IMG/VR virus record: IMGVR_UViG_3300043466_002653
Span: 1 to 54,275 of that record
Source: a virus
DNA length: 54,275 nucleotides
Strand: one strand, 5' to 3'
Shown: piece after piece, positions 45,156 through 54,275 of the stretch
Layout of the letters: the number at the start of each line of letters is the position of its first letter
Position numbering within the stretch: position 1 is the first letter of the stretch
Made by a program: the position numbers and the translations under genes
The notes under the pieces: model-generated
The model's input: only the letters and a program-made list of their open reading frames with translations
Databases searched by the model: none
What the model was told of the DNA's origin: nothing

Positions 45156-47186
45156 ATGTCAGATTTTTTTAGTTTTAAACTCCCAGAGGACTTTGTAGAA
45201 AAGTATAAATCTCAGGAAAGCCCATTTGGTTTTAAAGATGCAGCAGAAAACTCACTTGGAGAGATTACTTTTATTCGTACATATTCTCGTATGAAAGAGG
45301 ATGGAACTAAAGAGCGTTGGCACGAAGTTTGTCGTCGAGTAATTGAGGGTATGTATTCAGTTCAAAAGAATCATGCTAAAGAAAACCGTTTACCATGGAA
45401 TGACTATAAGGCTCAGAAGTCAGCACAAGAAGCATTCCAAAGAATGTTTGAATTGAAATGGACTCCACCAGGTCGCGGTATGTGGGCATTTGGAACTCCT
45501 ATGACTATGGAGAAGAAGAACTCAGCAGCACTACAAAACTGTGCAATGGTATCAACTAAGGACCTTGACAAGAACGATCCAGGAGCCCTATTTGCTTGGG
45601 TTATGGATGCATTAATGCTTGGCATTGGTGTAGGGTTTGACACAGTAGGACAGGATAAGAATTTCTCAATTTATACTCCAACAGAACCAGAACAGGTCTT
45701 TGAAATCCCAGACACTCGTGAAGGATGGGTTGAGTCAGTGAGAGTTTTGATTAATTCATATCTCAGGCCAAACCAGAGTATTCAGAAGTTTAACTATGAT
45801 TTGATCAGACCTCTTGGAGCCCCCATTAAGGGCTTTGGAGGCGTTGCATCAGGACCCGCACCTCTTATCAAGTTGCACGACCAGATAGACCGTGTAATCG
45901 GCTCCAGAGGCGGAGAAACACTAGATTCTCGTGCCATTGTAGACCTTGTAAACCTAATTGGTACCTGCGTGGTATCAGGTAACGTAAGACGCTCAGCAAC
46001 ACTTGCTTTGGGAACTGCTGGGGATGAAACATTCATGAATCTTAAGAACTCAGAGATGTTCCCAGAAAGAAACTCATTTGATCCAGAAAACCCAGGTTGG
46101 GCATGGATGTCTAACAATTCTATTTCAGCAGAAGTAGGAACAAAGTATGAAGATTATGTAGATTTAATTACAGAAAATGGAGAACCAGGTTTTATCTGGC
46201 TTGATGTTGCTCGTAATTATGGAAGACTAAAGGATGCGCCAGACGGTAAAGATTATCGTGTGATGGGATTTAATCCATGTGCAGAGCAGCCATTGGAGTC
46301 ATACGAACTATGTACACTTGTAGAAGTGCACTTAAATCGTCATGATTCTAAGGAAGACTTTCTGCGTACCCTGAAGTTTGCATACCTTTATGGAAAGACT
46401 GTAACACTTGTTCCAACACACTGGCCACAAACAAACGGTATCATGCAACGTAATCGTCGTATTGGTACATCACTTACTGGCATTGCATCATTTGCAGATC
46501 AAAAAGGATTGCCAATTGTTCGTGAGTGGATGGACGAGGGCTACAATAAGATCCGTCACTATGATCACCAATATTCAGAATGGCTTTGTGTTCGTGAATC
46601 AATTCGTGTAACAACTGTTAAGCCATCAGGATCAGTTTCAATTCTTTCTGGTGCAACTCCTGGAGTTCACTGGGGACCTGGAGGAAACTTCTTTCTTCGT
46701 GCCGTTCGATTTGGAACTACAGATCCAATGCTTCATCTTTTCAAAGCAGCGGGGTATACAATTGAAGATGACGTAGTATCAGCAAATACATCAGTAGTTT
46801 ACTTCCCAATCAAGTCAGGTCATCCAAGATCTGAAAAAGATGTAACACTATTTGAAAAGATTGCTCTTGCTGCAACTGCTCAAAAGTATTGGTCCGACAA
46901 TGGTGTTTCTGTAACACTTTCATTTGACAAAGAAACAGAGTCAAAGCATGTTGTTCCAGCACTGCACATGTACGAGGGACAACTAAAAGCAGTGTCTTTC
47001 CTACCAATGGGAAATCACACATATCCACAACAGCCATATACTCAAATTACTGAGGAACAGTATGAATCCTATATTGGAAAGTTGAAGCATATTGATTTTG
47101 CTGCTATTTATGATGGAGCAGAAAACCTTGAGGCTCAAGGGGAAATGTACTGCACAACAGATTATTGTGAGATAAAAATCAAGTAG
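45156..47186 (+). CDS. nrdJ: Class II (adenosylcobalamin) ribonucleoside-triphosphate reductase
   Basis: A 676-residue monomeric RNR. The active-site loop is NPCAEQPLESYELC with C375, E377 and C386; the 11-residue C-to-C spacing equals that of the Lactobacillus enzyme. C129 (LQNCAMVS) is the partner redox Cys. The C-terminus has C666 and C671 for re-reduction. KPSGSVSILSGATPG is the phosphate/base loop. It makes dNTPs for phage DNA using vitamin B12, without oxygen dependence. It lies among virion genes with its own promoter. Confidence 0.95.
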   Translation: MSDFFSFKLPEDFVEKYKSQESPFGFKDAAENSLGEITFIRTYSRMKEDGTKERWHEVCRRVIEGMYSVQKNHAKENRLPWNDYKAQKSAQEAFQRMFELKWTPPGRGMWAFGTPMTMEKKNSAALQNCAMVSTKDLDKNDPGALFAWVMDALMLGIGVGFDTVGQDKNFSIYTPTEPEQVFEIPDTREGWVESVRVLINSYLRPNQSIQKFNYDLIRPLGAPIKGFGGVASGPAPLIKLHDQIDRVIGSRGGETLDSRAIVDLVNLIGTCVVSGNVRRSATLALGTAGDETFMNLKNSEMFPERNSFDPENPGWAWMSNNSISAEVGTKYEDYVDLITENGEPGFIWLDVARNYGRLKDAPDGKDYRVMGFNPCAEQPLESYELCTLVEVHLNRHDSKEDFLRTLKFAYLYGKTVTLVPTHWPQTNGIMQRNRRIGTSLTGIASFADQKGLPIVREWMDEGYNKIRHYDHQYSEWLCVRESIRVTTVKPSGSVSILSGATPGVHWGPGGNFFLRAVRFGTTDPMLHLFKAAGYTIEDDVVSANTSVVYFPIKSGHPRSEKDVTLFEKIALAATAQKYWSDNGVSVTLSFDKETESKHVVPALHMYEGQLKAVSFLPMGNHTYPQQPYTQITEEQYESYIGKLKHIDFAAIYDGAENLEAQGEMYCTTDYCEIKIK

Positions 47187-47194
47187 TCGTGTGG

Positions 47195-47200
47195 TAAAAT
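47195..47200 (+). promoter_or_regulatory. Extended -10 promoter
   Basis: TGGTAAAAT nine bases before the ATG at 47210. Confidence 0.5.
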
Positions 47201-47209
47201 AGACTTATA

Positions 47210-50200
47210 ATGTCTAATCCATCAAACCTATATGCAGAAAAAATATATGCAGAGCACCCAATTGCTTTATGGTCTCTGGACGATAAGGCTGACTATATAA
47301 GTTTGATAGATGAGTCTGATCGTAATATTAACTTGTGGACTATAACAAATGGAACCTCAAGTACGTATACAACATCTGACGAGCCATTCCCCGATAGCCA
47401 AACAACAAAAATCACAGGGGCTTTAACAGATAATGACTTTGGTCAGATAGTCTGCATAAGTAATGACATTGCAAACTTTTCAAATTTAAATCAAGATTTA
47501 TCGACATTTTCTATAGGTGGATTTTTTAATTCAATAAGTGTCTATACATCTAGTTTTGAAATAGGCTATGAGTATTATGACACAACATCTGGAAGCACAA
47601 TACAAAGACTAAAAACTTACACAACATCTGTTCAAAATAGATGGTTTTTTATATCAGAAACTTTTGATATTCCAGAAGATAACACACAGTTTAGAATTGT
47701 TATAAAAATTAACTATATTGGCGGAGCATCTAACGTAGAAGACTATGAGTTTTTAGTAAATGGTATTACTGTTGGACAATGGTGTGAAGAGTTTAATTCA
47801 TCTTCTCTTGGTGTTCAAAAGATTTCACTTCCTTCAACTATTGCGCTACCTGAATCTTTTGCAATTCAAGCAGATGCATATGGTCTTCAAGAAAACAAAG
47901 GTTACTATCTAGTTAATGATGATAGTCTTATGGCAAAGAACACAGGAATTCCACTTGTATATGGTGCATCAAATTTAACAAAACTTTTGCCAAATGGAAC
48001 AATGCCATCTGTTATTATTCCAGGTCTTGGATTTTTATCTGAGGCTGGTCAGTATAAAGAATATACTTTAGAAGCATGGATGAGAATTAACTCAGACTCA
48101 ATTACAAAGAAAAGAATTGTTGGTCCAATTGCATCTACAGATGGTTTGTATGTTGAAGGACCATTCCTTGTTTTAAAAATTGGTAATAATTCTGGTGCCT
48201 ATTATATTGGTGAATGGACCAGACCAATGCTTATTCATATTCGTTTTTCAGAAAACAACTCTTCATTACTTATTAATGGAGAAGAAGTTATATCTTTAAA
48301 CTATATTGGATCTACTTTAGAATTTCCATCAAAGTTAAACTCATCTGCTAAAGACCAAGACTGGATAGGATTTTATGCATACGAAGATGTTTCTCCAATA
48401 GAGATTGACTGTGTTGCAATATACACATATCAAGTTCCAACTATTCTTGCTAAAAAAAGATTTGTATATGGTCAAGGGGTTGAATTTCCAGAGGGTATAA
48501 ATCAAGCCTATAGTGGCTCATCAATATATATAGACTACCCTTTTGCAGACTACACTAATAATTATTCATACCCGAACATAGGAAAATGGAGTCAGGCAGT
48601 TGTTGACAACCTAAGTGTTGAAAATAATCTTTTATGCACTCCAGACTACAAACTGCCAGAAATAGTTTTAGGATCTTCAAACATTAATCAGTTATATTCT
48701 GATCTTGGAGAGATTCAAGACGAGCCAGACAAGTTCTTTTCCTTTGACTCTGTTACAAGCGGATACATGTATTTTGATAATCTAAACTTTTTAAATCAGA
48801 GGATTAGATCTTTTTATGGTTCTTTTAAATTTTTAGAAGAGCCAACGCAAACACAGATTTTGTTTAGAGTAGAGTCAGAAAATTCTTCAGACTACTTTGA
48901 AATATCAACAATTGATAGTGACATTATTTACTCATTAAAGTATGGATCAGAACCCTCACAAACTCTTGCAACATTTTCTTGGTCTGGAACAGATCCATTT
49001 ACTGGCATAGCATTAGAAGAAATTTTTTCTGTTGGATTAGATATTGATAAAGCATCTAAATATTTTGGTGGAAACGTTGCATCATTTTTTGGTAATATAA
49101 ATACACTAAAGTTTTACATAGGCGGAAAGTCAAATCTAACACAAACCTTTACTGGCAAAATTTATAAGGTTGGTTTTTGCACAGAAAGAAATCATAAAAA
49201 GATTGAATCATTATTTAATGAACGAGGAATTCCTGTAAATGATGAAAACGTTTTTGAATTATATTCAAATACTATAGATGTAGCCTATAATTCTACAGAC
49301 GATTATTTTGGAAATAATAATGCAGAGTGGGATCAATTAATTGATTCAGGAGCAGTAGATTCTTATCCTGTTGATGGGTTCCAAGTTCATACTGCAAGTT
49401 ACACATTATCTCCAGCATCCTATTTTGACAGTTACACTCTTGATATAGACATCCAGGGATATTGGGAAGACTACATTCCACTAACATATTTTTCTCAATT
49501 TGTTAAAGATGAAAAAAACAATTCCTACTACGACTTTGACTTGATTCAATTTAATATTAACTATCCAGCACCATCAAACTTTGTTGAAGAGGAGCAGACA
49601 GGTAATTGGACATATAGAGAATTATTAGATCAGTATAATCTCCCAGTACAAAGAACTTATGAGTCTTTAGATAATCAACTATTTACGGGGTACTTAGATT
49701 ATAATGATTTAAAAAATAAAGCGTACAAAAACTATAAGTACGATACTTCAAACTCTTTAGTCAAGTCTTATGTAACATTTCAATATGTTCAAAATGGGGC
49801 AAACCTTTTAGAGTCAAACTTTATTAATATAGAAAAACCATCTAACGATTCTATTGTTGTTCCAGGAGATAACTGGATGAATACGAAATATGAAGTTGTA
49901 AACAATATGATCCTTTATCCTCCAAAAGATGTCGGAATACAAGACCTTGCTCTTGTTACACATTTAGACTTTAATGTAAAAGGAATTATAAATAACAAGG
50001 TTAAAATTAGAAACCTTGAGTATGCTTCTCAAGCATTTAACTCAACATCACCAAATCCAATTGGCACAAGATTTGGAAATGAAATCTATCCATACAAAAA
50101 GTCTGGATTCTATTATGACTATAAAGAAAGAAATCCTTTTTCAATTTATAAGGGAAGTTCTCCATACCTATATTTAACAAGATATACTGGAATAGAATTA

Positions 50201-50920
50201 AAGGGTACATACGATTCATCAGTTAACCGTGGACTGGCTATTCCAATTAATAAAGAGATGTCTAGTAACTATAAAGTTATGGCTATGCAGATAGCAATAA
50301 GATATGATCAGGATGCATTTCCATACGCACCAACAGAAATATTTGAGATTCAATCAAGGAATAATCATATAAAGTTTTATATGGTAGCCATTCACCCAAG
50401 TGGAGAACGAGCAAAGATTTATGCTATAAATGTAAAAACTGGTAAATTAGAAGATGGTATAGGATTTTACTGGAATGGAAAAGTTGTTAAAGAGCCAGTC
50501 ATAACTATAAAAGAGTGGGGATTCTTAGGAATATCCTTTCCAAACTTATTAGATTTTAGTTCTAGAGTTGGATCAATTAATCTAAATGGACCGATAACGT
50601 TTAATGCAATATCCTACTATCAATCAACAAACTTGCAAGAGGTTCAAAAGGTAGACTTTAGACCGTGGTTTGGAGTTAAGTACTCTCTCCCAGTTACCCT
50701 TGAATGGGATTACTGGAAAACATCTCCATTTGTGTGGGATGGGGTTTTGATTTTGTCTTCAACAAGTTATTATGGAGTAGACCCTTCAACAATCTACAAG
50801 AGTTATACAGGAACCAATAAGATTATTATTGATACTGATAAGGTATTTACGGTTAATGGGTATGAATATACTGTCTATAAAGGTATTACTTCGAAACAAA
50901 TAACGGCTAATGCTGTCTAA
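47210..50920 (+). CDS. Large virion protein with LamG/concanavalin-like domains
   Basis: A 1236-residue, Asn/Ser/Tyr-rich beta protein. Its N-terminus (YAEKIYAEHPIALWSLDD) is a common opening of LamG/concanavalin-fold proteins in phages. A LamG-like unit lies at about residues 285-405 (YTLEAWMRINSDS..., HIRFSENNSSLLINGEEV), a related unit at about 525-670 (FYGSFKFLEEPTQTQILFRV..., KTFYIGGKS-like), and further strand-rich sequence follows. It is likely a baseplate, tail or capsid-surface protein, possibly sugar-binding. Just upstream of the head genes. Confidence 0.7.
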   Translation: MSNPSNLYAEKIYAEHPIALWSLDDKADYISLIDESDRNINLWTITNGTSSTYTTSDEPFPDSQTTKITGALTDNDFGQIVCISNDIANFSNLNQDLSTFSIGGFFNSISVYTSSFEIGYEYYDTTSGSTIQRLKTYTTSVQNRWFFISETFDIPEDNTQFRIVIKINYIGGASNVEDYEFLVNGITVGQWCEEFNSSSLGVQKISLPSTIALPESFAIQADAYGLQENKGYYLVNDDSLMAKNTGIPLVYGASNLTKLLPNGTMPSVIIPGLGFLSEAGQYKEYTLEAWMRINSDSITKKRIVGPIASTDGLYVEGPFLVLKIGNNSGAYYIGEWTRPMLIHIRFSENNSSLLINGEEVISLNYIGSTLEFPSKLNSSAKDQDWIGFYAYEDVSPIEIDCVAIYTYQVPTILAKKRFVYGQGVEFPEGINQAYSGSSIYIDYPFADYTNNYSYPNIGKWSQAVVDNLSVENNLLCTPDYKLPEIVLGSSNINQLYSDLGEIQDEPDKFFSFDSVTSGYMYFDNLNFLNQRIRSFYGSFKFLEEPTQTQILFRVESENSSDYFEISTIDSDIIYSLKYGSEPSQTLATFSWSGTDPFTGIALEEIFSVGLDIDKASKYFGGNVASFFGNINTLKFYIGGKSNLTQTFTGKIYKVGFCTERNHKKIESLFNERGIPVNDENVFELYSNTIDVAYNSTDDYFGNNNAEWDQLIDSGAVDSYPVDGFQVHTASYTLSPASYFDSYTLDIDIQGYWEDYIPLTYFSQFVKDEKNNSYYDFDLIQFNINYPAPSNFVEEEQTGNWTYRELLDQYNLPVQRTYESLDNQLFTGYLDYNDLKNKAYKNYKYDTSNSLVKSYVTFQYVQNGANLLESNFINIEKPSNDSIVVPGDNWMNTKYEVVNNMILYPPKDVGIQDLALVTHLDFNVKGIINNKVKIRNLEYASQAFNSTSPNPIGTRFGNEIYPYKKSGFYYDYKERNPFSIYKGSSPYLYLTRYTGIELKGTYDSSVNRGLAIPINKEMSSNYKVMAMQIAIRYDQDAFPYAPTEIFEIQSRNNHIKFYMVAIHPSGERAKIYAINVKTGKLEDGIGFYWNGKVVKEPVITIKEWGFLGISFPNLLDFSSRVGSINLNGPITFNAISYYQSTNLQEVQKVDFRPWFGVKYSLPVTLEWDYWKTSPFVWDGVLILSSTSYYGVDPSTIYKSYTGTNKIIIDTDKVFTVNGYEYTVYKGITSKQITANAV

Positions 50921-50925
50921 TGTGG

Positions 50926-50931
50926 TATACT
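50926..50931 (+). promoter_or_regulatory. Extended -10 promoter
   Basis: TGGTATACT seven bases before the ATG at 50939; probable promoter of the head-gene operon. Confidence 0.5.
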
Positions 50932-50938
50932 TGTTGAT

Positions 50939-51343
50939 ATGAATCCTAAAGATCCAACTAAAAAGAAGAAGCAATTGCCCAGAATGAAAGGGCAAGTGGG
51001 TGAGTCCCGTGCAAGAATTATTGAAAAGCACTATGACTGGGGCCTATATGTATACAAAAAGGCTAACGGTAAATGGTTTACAGATGGAACTGGTTCTATT
51101 TTAAACATTGAATCAATGAAAGGCGACATCTTTCAGATATCTAAACTTAAAGAAGCAGCAAAATATTACGGGGATGAAGGAGATGGAGAATGCATCTTCG
51201 TACCAGGTCTAACAAGAATCTCAGAAGAAGAGTACTCTGAGCAAAAGCAAAGATTAGCAGAGGGATTGATTCCTTCAATGAACGACCTTGGAGCAGTACA
51301 AGCAGCCAAGGACACTATTGCAAAGTATGGAAGTGATGACTAA
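50939..51343 (+). CDS. Head-region protein of unknown function
   Basis: A 134-residue protein (MNPKDPTKKKKQLPRMKGQV...) with a basic N-terminus, a compact middle (YDWGLYVYKKANGKWFTDGTG) and an acidic helical end. It precedes the portal gene by TAATG overlap; small proteins in this position are common in actinophages. Function unknown. Confidence 0.7.
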   Translation: MNPKDPTKKKKQLPRMKGQVGESRARIIEKHYDWGLYVYKKANGKWFTDGTGSILNIESMKGDIFQISKLKEAAKYYGDEGDGECIFVPGLTRISEEEYSEQKQRLAEGLIPSMNDLGAVQAAKDTIAKYGSDD

Positions 51344-52950
51344 TGAGTGAAGAAAAAGAATTTTTTATTAGAGCAAAGACAGATACGCCATTGCCAGAAG
51401 ATGATACATTTACAAAACAAGATCCATTCAACCAGACATGGGATGTAATTAAAGAACTTCAGGGCTTAGATGCTAACTTTAAAAGAAGAACATCTCGCAT
51501 TGTAAAGGGAGAAGCCACACCAGCATACATTGACAGTTCAAGAGCAGAAAGCACAGGACGTGACGGAGCAAAGTCTAAAGAGATTAACTCAGGAACAGTT
51601 TTTAGAAATGCTTACGGTTTATTTGATGTTATCACACCACCGTGGAATTTATACGAACTCGCAGGTTTCTATGACACATCATTTGCTAACCATGCAGCGA
51701 TTGATGCAAAAGTTGAAAATATTGTAGGCCTTGGATATGAATTTAAGGTTTCTAAAAGAACTATGCTCAAGTTAGAAGCATCAGAACCAAAGACAGCAGA
51801 GAATGCACGTAAAAGAATTGAAAGAGCCAAAATTGAACTAAGTGATTGGCTAGAGTCATTAAATACAGAAGACTCTTTTACTACAACTATGGAAAAAGTT
51901 TTTACTGATTTACAGGCAACAGGAAATGGCTATCTTGAAGTAGGAAGAACAGTTCGTGGAGACATTGGATATGTTGGTCATATTCCATCTACAACAATGC
52001 GTGTACGTCGTCTTCGTGATGGGTTTGTCCAAGTAATTGCAAACAAAGTAGTTTACTTCCGTAACTTTGGAGCAACTAATCCAAATCCACTTGGAACAGA
52101 TGCACGTCCAAATGAGATTATTCATTTTAAAGAATACTCACCACTAAATACTTTTTATGGAGTACCAGATATTATGTCTGCAATTGGATCACTTCATGGA
52201 GATCAACTTGCATCACAATATAATATTGACTACTTCCAGAATAAGGCAACACCAAGGTATGTTGTAACGCTTAAGGGTGCAAAGTTATCTGCTGAGGCAG
52301 AAGATAAAATGTTTAGGTTCTTGCAGACTGGTCTAAAAGGACAAAACCACAGAACCCTTTATATACCACTTCCTGGAGATTCAGATACCAACAAGGTAGA
52401 GTTCAAGATGGATCCTGTAGAGAATGGAATTCAAGAGGCATCATTTAAAGAGTATCGTAAACAAAACAGAGATGATATTCTTGTTGCTCATCAGGTTCCT
52501 TTATCTAAGATTGGTGGAGGCGATGCTTCTGCAATCGCTGCTGCTCTTGCACAAGACAGAACGTTTAAAGAGCAGGTTGCAAGGCCAGCCCAAAGAAATC
52601 TTGAAAAAATGATCAACAAGATTGTAAAAGAAAAAACAGATATTTTAGATTTTAAGTTTAATGAACTTACACTTACAGATGAAATTTCTCAATCACAGAT
52701 CATTGAAAGACTTGTCAAGACACAGGTTATGATGCCAAATGAAGGTAGAGAACTTCTTGGTCTTCCACAGATTGAAGGAGGAAACGAACCCTTTGACCCA
52801 AAGCCAGAACAAGCAGCAAATGACAATGCAAGTAGGGCACGGGACACAGAAAGAACTAATAACCAATCTGATGGATCAGCCACAGTAAGTGGAAGAAATC
52901 CAAAGGGCGAAGGAAGAAAATTTGATGACCTGTCCGATTTGTCCATATAG
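51343..52950 (+). CDS. Phage portal protein
   Basis: A 535-residue portal of the HK97/PBSX-like group. LATGNGYLEVGR-type sequence (LQATGNGYLEVGRTVRG) and the crown-to-stem region (NPLGTDARPNEIIHFKEYSP, YGVPDIMSAIGSLHGDQLAS) are followed by the clip/stem helix region ending FKFNELTLTDEISQSQIIERLVKTQVM, where MPNEGRELLGLPQI is typical of the C-terminal domain. The Ala/Asn-rich tail is disordered. It forms the dodecameric DNA gate of the capsid. Confidence 0.9.
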   Translation: MSEEKEFFIRAKTDTPLPEDDTFTKQDPFNQTWDVIKELQGLDANFKRRTSRIVKGEATPAYIDSSRAESTGRDGAKSKEINSGTVFRNAYGLFDVITPPWNLYELAGFYDTSFANHAAIDAKVENIVGLGYEFKVSKRTMLKLEASEPKTAENARKRIERAKIELSDWLESLNTEDSFTTTMEKVFTDLQATGNGYLEVGRTVRGDIGYVGHIPSTTMRVRRLRDGFVQVIANKVVYFRNFGATNPNPLGTDARPNEIIHFKEYSPLNTFYGVPDIMSAIGSLHGDQLASQYNIDYFQNKATPRYVVTLKGAKLSAEAEDKMFRFLQTGLKGQNHRTLYIPLPGDSDTNKVEFKMDPVENGIQEASFKEYRKQNRDDILVAHQVPLSKIGGGDASAIAAALAQDRTFKEQVARPAQRNLEKMINKIVKEKTDILDFKFNELTLTDEISQSQIIERLVKTQVMMPNEGRELLGLPQIEGGNEPFDPKPEQAANDNASRARDTERTNNQSDGSATVSGRNPKGEGRKFDDLSDLSI

Positions 52951-52973
52951 TGATACTTTAATAAAAAAGGGTA

Positions 52974-52984
52974 TATAATATAAT
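52974..52984 (+). promoter_or_regulatory. Tandem TATAAT boxes before protease gene
   Basis: Two overlapping TATAAT words (52974-52979, 52979-52984), nine and four bases before the ATG at 52989. Confidence 0.4.
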
Positions 52985-52988
52985 AACC

Positions 52989-54275
52989 ATGATTATCTCA
53001 AAAGCAAATTGGAATACGGATGGCGATAACTTACGCCTATCTATGCCTTTCAGTAAGGTAGATAAAGAGCGACGAATCGTCTCAGGTTTTGCATCACTTG
53101 ACAACATTGACAAGCAAGATGATATTGTAACAGCAGAAGCATCTCTGGCAGCCTTTGCAAAGTTTCGTGGGAACATTAGAGAAATGCACCAACCAGTAGC
53201 AGTTGGTAAGATGGTTAACTTTAAAGAAGATAAGTATTTCGATCCAGAATCAAAAAAGTTTTATAAAGGTGTTTTTGTATCTGCATATGTTTCAAAGGGT
53301 GCACAAGATACTTGGGAAAAAGTTTTAGACGGTACGTTGACTGGTTTTTCAATCGGCGGAAGAATGAATAAGTGGGATGACGCATACGATGAAAAGTCAG
53401 ATACACAAATTAGAGTTATTAAAGAATATGATTTAGTTGAGTTGAGTCTTGTAGATTCCCCAGCAAATCAGTTTGCAAATATTGTATCTGTTGAAAAAGT
53501 AGATGGAGTAGATGTATTTAAAGGTGACTCAACAGTCCTAGAAAATGTTTTTTACGATAAAGCAAATGGAATAGTTTTAGCATCTGAAAATGATTCAGAA
53601 CTTAGCCCAGTAACTGGTGAACAGATGGAAAATATAGGTTTCGTTGAAAAGACAGATAACGAAAAAGTAACAATGATAAAATTCTTAGTTGATAGTGCTA
53701 AAGGCATTAATACTTCTAAGATTAACAAGGAGGTAAGTCCTATGACAGAAAATACAAACGCAGTTGCAGAAGTTATTGAAACAGAAGCATCGGTAGAAGT
53801 AACAAAGTCAGAGGTCGCTCCAGAGGTTGATGCAGTAGTTGAAACAACTACAGAAGATGTTGTTAAGGCTGATGAAGCCCCAGCATCTGAAGAGATTGCA
53901 AAGTCTGAAGAGACCCCTGCAGTTGACGTAGTTGAAGAAGTTATAGAAGTATCTAAATCAGATGAAGCAGTTGTTGACTCAGATGCTGAAATCAAGAACA
54001 CTCTAGAATCAGCCTTTAGCGATCTAGTTTCAAAGGTCAACTCTTTGCAGGCAGAAGTAGAAATGCTTAAGTCTTCAAAGGTAGATATTGAAACAGCAAA
54101 AAGTTCATTTGAAGCAGTTGCAAAAGATATTGCAACAGTATCAAGTGAATTCAATGAATTTGGTAAGCGTGTGGAACTTGTAGAGCAAGACACTGCTTTC
54201 CGAAAGTCTGGCGATCTCGGCGAGATAGTACAGAATCAACCTGAAACGGTTGAAAAATCCCTATGGGGCGGTAGT
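52989..54275 (+). CDS. Prohead protease fused to scaffold (partial)
   Basis: At least 429 residues, continuing beyond the window. Residues ~1-180 are an HK97-type prohead protease (DUF/U35-like): IVSGFASLDNIDKQDDIV, the catalytic His in REMHQPVAVGKM, the Ser in TGFSIGG, and LVELSLVDSPANQFA. A linker follows, then from residue 252 an acidic Glu/Val/Ala-rich scaffold with a coiled coil (ESAFSDLVSKVNSLQAEVEM). The protease cleaves scaffold and capsid N-termini during maturation. Confidence 0.88.
   Translation, partial: MIISKANWNTDGDNLRLSMPFSKVDKERRIVSGFASLDNIDKQDDIVTAEASLAAFAKFRGNIREMHQPVAVGKMVNFKEDKYFDPESKKFYKGVFVSAYVSKGAQDTWEKVLDGTLTGFSIGGRMNKWDDAYDEKSDTQIRVIKEYDLVELSLVDSPANQFANIVSVEKVDGVDVFKGDSTVLENVFYDKANGIVLASENDSELSPVTGEQMENIGFVEKTDNEKVTMIKFLVDSAKGINTSKINKEVSPMTENTNAVAEVIETEASVEVTKSEVAPEVDAVVETTTEDVVKADEAPASEEIAKSEETPAVDVVEEVIEVSKSDEAVVDSDAEIKNTLESAFSDLVSKVNSLQAEVEMLKSSKVDIETAKSSFEAVAKDIATVSSEFNEFGKRVELVEQDTAFRKSGDLGEIVQNQPETVEKSLWGGS
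53727..53734 (+). promoter_or_regulatory. Internal Shine-Dalgarno for nested scaffold
   Basis: AAGGAGGT, an almost complete anti-SD match, eight bases before an in-frame ATG at 53742. Confidence 0.7.
53742..54275 (+). CDS. Nested scaffold protein (in-frame internal start, partial)
   Basis: Same reading frame as the protease gene, starting MTENTNAVAEVIETEASVEV..., an acidic helical coiled-coil protein without protease residues. The strong internal ribosome-binding site is like the C/Nu3 arrangement of phage lambda, where a separate scaffold is made from the 3' part of the protease gene. At least 178 residues, continuing beyond the window. Confidence 0.6.
   Translation, partial: MTENTNAVAEVIETEASVEVTKSEVAPEVDAVVETTTEDVVKADEAPASEEIAKSEETPAVDVVEEVIEVSKSDEAVVDSDAEIKNTLESAFSDLVSKVNSLQAEVEMLKSSKVDIETAKSSFEAVAKDIATVSSEFNEFGKRVELVEQDTAFRKSGDLGEIVQNQPETVEKSLWGGS

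Overview
This window is part of the genome of a tailed double-stranded DNA phage (Caudoviricetes, HK97-type head). The evidence is a portal protein, a prohead protease with an in-frame nested scaffold start, a long series of tail-fibre and baseplate-like proteins, a secreted lytic enzyme, a holin-like protein and one tRNA, with almost no space between genes. Many promoters place the -10 hexamer exactly six bases before the start codon, which means leaderless mRNAs. That is typical of Actinobacteria. With the A+T-rich composition, a class II (B12-dependent) ribonucleotide reductase and CRP/GlxR-like palindromes, I infer a low-GC, perhaps freshwater, actinobacterial host. The host is an inference, not something I can see. 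No terminase, major capsid, tape measure, integrase or DNA polymerase gene was recognised.

Layout. (1) Bases 1-13.6 kb: about 43 small leftward genes in mini-operons, most joined by TAATG or ATGA overlaps, with one tRNA-Asp. Many encode 40-100 residue proteins, often with zinc-ribbon cysteines. Between the mini-operons lies a recurring regulatory cassette: a leftward promoter with a TGTCA element in its spacer, a CRP-like TGTGA-N6-TCACA palindrome, a GTGTCGACTTGACA motif, in places a perfect DnaA box, a CTAGG motif, and a GAGCAGTTT...CATGCTCAGG element at the end of the preceding operon. (2) 13.6-16.0 kb: switch region with two short rightward genes, a leftward DHH-like/zinc-ribbon operon, a holin-like gene and a promoter-terminator-promoter module. 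(3) 16.0-36.5 kb: rightward virion genes for fibres, collagen-like proteins, a Thr-Pro repeat protein and a Pro-Phe repeat protein with a C-terminal Hint domain. They are interrupted at 22.9-27.8 kb by a protein-modification cassette (two oxygenases, two fucosyltransferase-like enzymes, a GDP-mannose 3,5-epimerase) and by a reverse-strand lysozyme. (4) 36.6-45.1 kb: eight 2-oxoglutarate/Fe(II) dioxygenases of prolyl 4-hydroxylase type with two DUF6065-like proteins, an SDR and an FkbM-like methyltransferase. (5) 45.1-54.3 kb: ribonucleotide reductase, a LamG-like virion protein, a small head-region protein, portal and prohead protease/scaffold, the last running off the window.

The most notable inference is a possible virion-modification system. 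Ten 2OG oxygenases sit among genes for extremely proline-rich or collagen-like structural proteins. An epimerase that should make GDP-L-galactose (GDP-L-fucose with a 6-OH) lies next to two enzymes with fucosyltransferase folds. The set suggests hydroxylation, then L-galactosylation or fucosylation, of proline-rich fibres. The second notable point is regulatory: almost every early leftward operon carries a host-type CRP/GlxR site, and several carry DnaA boxes, which could tie early expression to host cAMP and replication state.
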